Shown here in pieces: positions 60,923 to 64,000 of a stretch of 64,000 nt of DNA (position 1 is the first letter of the stretch; every line of letters begins with the position of its first letter). The translations under genes were made by a program, and so were the position numbers. Source of the DNA: an uncultured Candidatus Binatia bacterium (GTDB lineage Bacteria; Desulfobacterota; Binatia; UBA9968; JAJDTQ01); contig OY282432.1 of the NCBI GenBank assembly GCA_958295985.1, positions 2,947,001 to 3,011,000 on the forward strand, given 5' to 3'. The notes under the pieces are model-generated. The model saw only the letters and a list, made by a program, of their open reading frames with translations. It did no database searches and was not told where the DNA came from.

Positions 60923-61990
60923 ATGCGAAAGTTCATCGTGCCGGCGGCCGTTCTTGCCTTGTCCCTCGTCACCCACGGAGCCCTCGGCGCCGATGCCCTG
61001 AAGGTCGGTTTCGTCTACGTCGGTCCCATCGGCGACCACGGCTGGACCTACCAGCACGACCAGGGCCGGCTCGCCGTGGAGAAGGCCCTGGGCAAGCGCG
61101 TCAAGACCCTTTTCATCGAGAAGGTCACCGAGGGTCCGGATACCGAACGCGCCATCACGCGTCTGGCCCGGCAAGGCGCCGGCCTGGTCTTCACCACCTC
61201 CTTCGGCTTCATGGACCCCACCATCAAGGTGGCCAAGCGCTTCCCGAAGGTGAAGTTCGAGCACGCCACCGGCTACAAACGCGCGAAGAACGTAGCCACC
61301 TACTCCGCGCGCTTCTATGAAGGCCGTTACGTCATCGGCCAGATCGCCGCCAGGATGTCCAAGAGCGGCGTGGCGGGCTACATCGGCTCTTTTCCGATTC
61401 CGGAAGTGGTGCGCGGCATCAACGCCTTCATGCTCGGCGCCCAGTCCATCAATCCCGACTTCAAGGTCAAGACCGTATGGGTGAGCTCCTGGTTCGATCC
61501 CGGCAAGGAGGCCGACGCCGCCAAGGTGCTCATCAGCCAGGGGGCGGACGTCATCACTCAGCACACCGACTCCAGTGCACCGATGCAGATCGCCGGTGAG
61601 AAGGGGGCTCTCGCCTTTGGCCAGGCGTCCGACATGACCAGGTTCGGACCGAAGACCCAGCTCACCGCCATCATCGACGATTGGCGCCCCTACTACATCC
61701 AGCGCGTCAGGGCGGTCCTCGACGGGTCGTGGAAGTCCACGGACACCTGGGGCGGCATGTCCACCGGCATGGTGGCCATGGCGCCCTACGCCAACATGCC
61801 CGCGGACGTCGCCGCCATGGCCAGAGCCACGGAGGAGAAGATCCGCTCCGGCAAGATGCACGTCTTCACCGGCCCCATCCACAAACAGGACGGCACCCTG
61901 GCCGTCGGCGCGGGCAAGCATCTCGACGACGGCACCCTGCTGGGCCTGAACTGGTACGTCAAGGGGATCGACGACAAGCTGCCGAAGTAA
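60923..61990 (+). CDS. BMP-family substrate-binding lipoprotein/protein
   Basis: A 355-residue periplasmic binding protein of the basic membrane protein (BMP/PnrA) family, which binds purine nucleosides. The signal peptide is residues 1-22 (ending THGALGA, no lipobox Cys). Then KVGFVYVGPIGDHGWTYQHD and TTSFGFMDPTIKVAKRFP are the ligand-pocket segments, followed by VRGINAFMLGAQSINPDF and the DAAKVLISQGADVITQHTDS region. AGGAGG lies seven bases before the ATG. It is the last gene of the transporter operon. Confidence 0.92.
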   Translation: MRKFIVPAAVLALSLVTHGALGADALKVGFVYVGPIGDHGWTYQHDQGRLAVEKALGKRVKTLFIEKVTEGPDTERAITRLARQGAGLVFTTSFGFMDPTIKVAKRFPKVKFEHATGYKRAKNVATYSARFYEGRYVIGQIAARMSKSGVAGYIGSFPIPEVVRGINAFMLGAQSINPDFKVKTVWVSSWFDPGKEADAAKVLISQGADVITQHTDSSAPMQIAGEKGALAFGQASDMTRFGPKTQLTAIIDDWRPYYIQRVRAVLDGSWKSTDTWGGMSTGMVAMAPYANMPADVAAMARATEEKIRSGKMHVFTGPIHKQDGTLAVGAGKHLDDGTLLGLNWYVKGIDDKLPK

Positions 61991-62067
61991 GGCGGTCAGG
62001 GTGCGAACGCGCGCCCTTGGCTCTTCGGCTCATTGGCGATCGGTGAGGTCGGGCGGTTGATGGGATT

Positions 62068-62142
62068 TGGCGCGCCCGCCAGGAATCGAACCTGGACTTA
62101 GGGTTCCGGAGACCCTCGTGATGTCCTTTTCACTACGGGCGC
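62068..62142 (-). tRNA. tRNA-Arg (anticodon CCG)
   Basis: On the minus strand the 7-bp acceptor stem GCGCCCG/CGGGCGC, D-arm GTGA/TCAC, anticodon stem AGGGT/ACCCT with loop CTCCGGA, and T-arm CCAGG-TTCGATT-CCTGG fold into a canonical cloverleaf. The anticodon is CCG, reading CGG codons. The CCA end is encoded (62068-62070). It lies between the transporter operon and the peptidase gene. Confidence 0.96.
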
Positions 62143-62277
62143 GCACCTCTTGTTTACCAGACAAGGCGACTCCTGCTCAAGCCTGTTCCAACGGGACGGT
62201 GGGGTGAAGTCCGTCCCGTACGGTTTCCCGTGCAGATCTTCCACGGGCTGGATGGTTTGCAAGGACCGTTTTTCCGC

Positions 62278-63192
62278 CTATCTCCGGACCGCGTCCAGAA
62301 TAGCCTGAGCTACCACTTCGGCGGCCAGGACCCCGACGGCGTTGACGTCCGCCCGGCGCTTGCCGGTGGAGAGGGCGAACAGGGTGTCGCCGTCGTAAAG
62401 CGTGTGGGCCGGGCGGATGGCGCGGGCGAGGCCGTCGTGCGCCATGGCGGCCACCGAGCCGGCTTCTACCGGAGAAAGGGCGGCGTCGGTGGCGATGACG
62501 CCGATGGTGGTGTTGGTTCCGGGTATTCCTGATCCGCGTCCCCGCGGCAACGTCGGCGCCGCGCCGCCCCTGCGGCCGGATCTGTCGTCACGGCCGCCGG
62601 CGACGGTTTCCCCGGTGGCGGGATCGACCACGCTACCGACGGCATTCACGACCGCAAGGGCGCCCACCACGACGCCGTTGCGCAGTTTGGCGCAGGCCGA
62701 GCCGATGCCGCCGTCCGCGGGACGCAGCCCCGGAGCCTTGCCCACGGTGGCGCCGGTCCCGGCGCCGACCCGCCCGGTGGGCACGGGCTTATCGGTGGCC
62801 GCCTTGCAGGCGCGATAGCCCATGGCCTTGTCGGGCCGGACCCGCGGGTCGCCGACGCCCAGGTCATAGATCACCGCGGCGGGGACGATGGGGACCACGG
62901 CGTGGGGCGTGGCGAACCCGGCGCCGCGCTCCTCGAGAAACCGCATGACCCCGGAGGCCGCATCGAGGCCGAAGGCGCTGCCGCCGGTCAAGAGTATCCC
63001 GTGGACCTGCCCCACCCGCCGGCCGGGCCTGATGGCGTCGGTCTCCCGGGTGCCGGGCGCGAATCCGCGCACGTCGACGCCGGCAGCGGCGCCGGCCATG
63101 CAAAGGACCACCGTGCAGCCGGTGCGCGCCCGAAGGTTGGCAACGTGGCCCACCTGAATGCCCCTGACCGCGGTAATCGTCTCGTTCTTCAT
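62278..63192 (-). CDS. P1/DmpA-family (S58) aminopeptidase
   Basis: A 304-residue Ntn-hydrolase-type peptidase of the DmpA/P1 family, which matures by self-cleavage before a Thr or Ser. Landmarks: IQVGHVANLRARTGCTVVL at the N-terminus, ILLTGGSAFGLDAASGVMRFL, and the likely processing site in PGTNTTIGVIATDAALS. Gly-rich ATVGKAPGLRPADGGIGSA is the mid-domain. It would act on D- or beta-amino-acid peptides or amides in the cytoplasm. The length is slightly shorter than DmpA (375) but normal for short P1 members. Confidence 0.85.
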   Translation of the reverse strand: MKNETITAVRGIQVGHVANLRARTGCTVVLCMAGAAAGVDVRGFAPGTRETDAIRPGRRVGQVHGILLTGGSAFGLDAASGVMRFLEERGAGFATPHAVVPIVPAAVIYDLGVGDPRVRPDKAMGYRACKAATDKPVPTGRVGAGTGATVGKAPGLRPADGGIGSACAKLRNGVVVGALAVVNAVGSVVDPATGETVAGGRDDRSGRRGGAAPTLPRGRGSGIPGTNTTIGVIATDAALSPVEAGSVAAMAHDGLARAIRPAHTLYDGDTLFALSTGKRRADVNAVGVLAAEVVAQAILDAVRR

Positions 63193-63262
63193 TTCCAGGG
63201 AAGTTCAGTCCAACCGGCCGGCGCCATTCGCATTCCGGCCCCGTAGGCTATAGCCTGTTCCC

Positions 63263-64000
63263 ATGAGCGACGAAAGCTCCTCCATGCGTCCCTGCCTTCG
63301 GCATGTCGACGTTTTCCCGCTTTCCGGGGAGCAAGGGGAACAAGCCTTCGGCATCCGCGACCCCCAGCATTTCAGCGACAAGGTCCTGCGTCTCCGCGCC
63401 GAGGCCGCGTGCGCGTTGCAGTTCTTCGACGGCCGGCACACGCTGCCGGAGATCCAGACGGCGTACCGGCAGAAGTACAAGATCGAGTTTCCGCTGCAAC
63501 TGCTGGAGCGGCTGTGCGAAGTGCTGGACGAAGGCTATTTTCTGGCCGGCGACAACTTCAGGCGTTATTACCGGCGCCTGGCAAGCTCATTCCATCAGTC
63601 GCCGGTCCGCGCGGCGTTTCATGCGGGCGTCAGCTACCATGAAAATCCCGCCGCGTTGAAGGAAAGCCTGGGCCGGCTGTTCGTCCCTCCCCAGGGGCCG
63701 GGGCTGCCGGGCGAGCGGAACCACGAGCGGAGGATACCCGGAATCGTCGTGCCGCACATCGACCTGCGTCTGGGGGGCTATGCCTACGCCTGGGCCTACA
63801 AGGACCTGGCCGAGGCCGGGCCGCCGGCGCTCTTCATCATCCTCGGTACCGGTCACAACGGAACGCAGAACCCCTATGCCTTGACCTGCAAGCGCTTTGC
63901 CACGCCGCTGGGGGAGATCCCGGTGGAGGCCGGGTTCGTATCCCGTCTGTGCGCGCTCCACGGCGGCGAACTCTTCGCGGACGAGCTGGCCCACCGTTCC
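63263..64000 (+). CDS. AmmeMemoRadiSam system protein B (Memo-like), 5' part
   Basis: The first 246 codons of a gene that runs past the window. Residues 1-130 form a PqqD-like winged region (RLRAEAACALQFFDGRHTLPEI onward). From about residue 155 the Memo fold begins: GIVVPHIDLRLGGYAYAWAYKDL and FIILGTGHNGTQNPYALT with metal-binding His residues. The family accompanies radical-SAM and AMMECR1 proteins in a conserved but uncharacterised modification system; those partners would lie downstream. The ATG at 63263 is divergent from the peptidase gene. Confidence 0.85.
   Translation, partial: MSDESSSMRPCLRHVDVFPLSGEQGEQAFGIRDPQHFSDKVLRLRAEAACALQFFDGRHTLPEIQTAYRQKYKIEFPLQLLERLCEVLDEGYFLAGDNFRRYYRRLASSFHQSPVRAAFHAGVSYHENPAALKESLGRLFVPPQGPGLPGERNHERRIPGIVVPHIDLRLGGYAYAWAYKDLAEAGPPALFIILGTGHNGTQNPYALTCKRFATPLGEIPVEAGFVSRLCALHGGELFADELAHRS

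Overview
The window looks like chromosome from an uncultured, high-G+C, Gram-negative bacterium. It carries Kdo transferase, lipid A 4'-kinase and Kdo kinase genes, so the cell makes LPS. Gene density is high and many neighbours overlap by 1-4 bases. The catabolic content is unusual: four amidohydrolases, an LLM-type flavin oxidoreductase, two short-chain dehydrogenases, a thiolase/DUF35 pair, a UbiD decarboxylase, a GMC oxidoreductase, a molybdenum hydroxylase and two MFS carriers. That mix, with short palindromic repeats dispersed between genes, recalls environmental lineages such as Tectomicrobia, Binatota or Desulfobacterota-like bacteria. This placement is inference; nothing in the window fixes the phylum.

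Layout. 1-2331: LPS core genes waaA (partial), lpxK and a Kdo kinase. 2473-8776: two RRM RNA-binding proteins, infA, two amidohydrolases, an MFS carrier and rpiA. 8880-15021: M48 lipoprotein protease, RmuC, a class-III-type alcohol dehydrogenase, an orphan molybdenum hydroxylase large subunit and a small membrane protein. 15075-22618 (minus strand): DoxX, alpha/beta hydrolase, amidohydrolase, RecD2 helicase and an AsmA-like protein. 22737-33937: thioesterase, MFS carrier, LLM oxidoreductase, E1 alpha/beta of a 2-oxoacid dehydrogenase, SDR, thiolase/DUF35, glutaredoxin, GMC oxidoreductase, a probable structured RNA or leader (31902-32371), DOPA-dioxygenase-like protein, TerB-like protein and NUDIX hydrolase. 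34159-42564: TldD/PmbA pair, VOC protein, the divergent NHEJ pair LigD/Ku and an ImmA/IrrE-type protease. 42665-47814: an apparent aromatic-acid degradation set (3-hydroxyanthranilate-dioxygenase-like cupin, ferritin-like protein, Amidohydro_2, SDR, UbiD).

47840-53957 is a foreign-looking island. An intact IS1182-type element (21-bp perfect inverted ends) lies on one side and a decayed IS4-type transposase on the other. Between them is a two-gene minus-strand operon of visibly lower G+C: a NYN (PIN-like) nuclease with a Cys-rich insertion, translationally coupled (TAATG) to a NACHT-type STAND NTPase with pentapeptide-like and winged-helix-like C-terminal parts. I do not recognise this pair as a described system, and it is the best candidate in the window for an undescribed anti-phage (abortive-infection type) module.

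54119-64000 returns to core genome: ComF, a cytochrome P450, a purine-type phosphoribosyltransferase next to a complete BMP-type nucleoside ABC transporter (uptake plus salvage), tRNA-Arg(CCG), a P1/DmpA-family peptidase and the start of an AmmeMemoRadiSam-B (Memo-like) gene cut by the window end.
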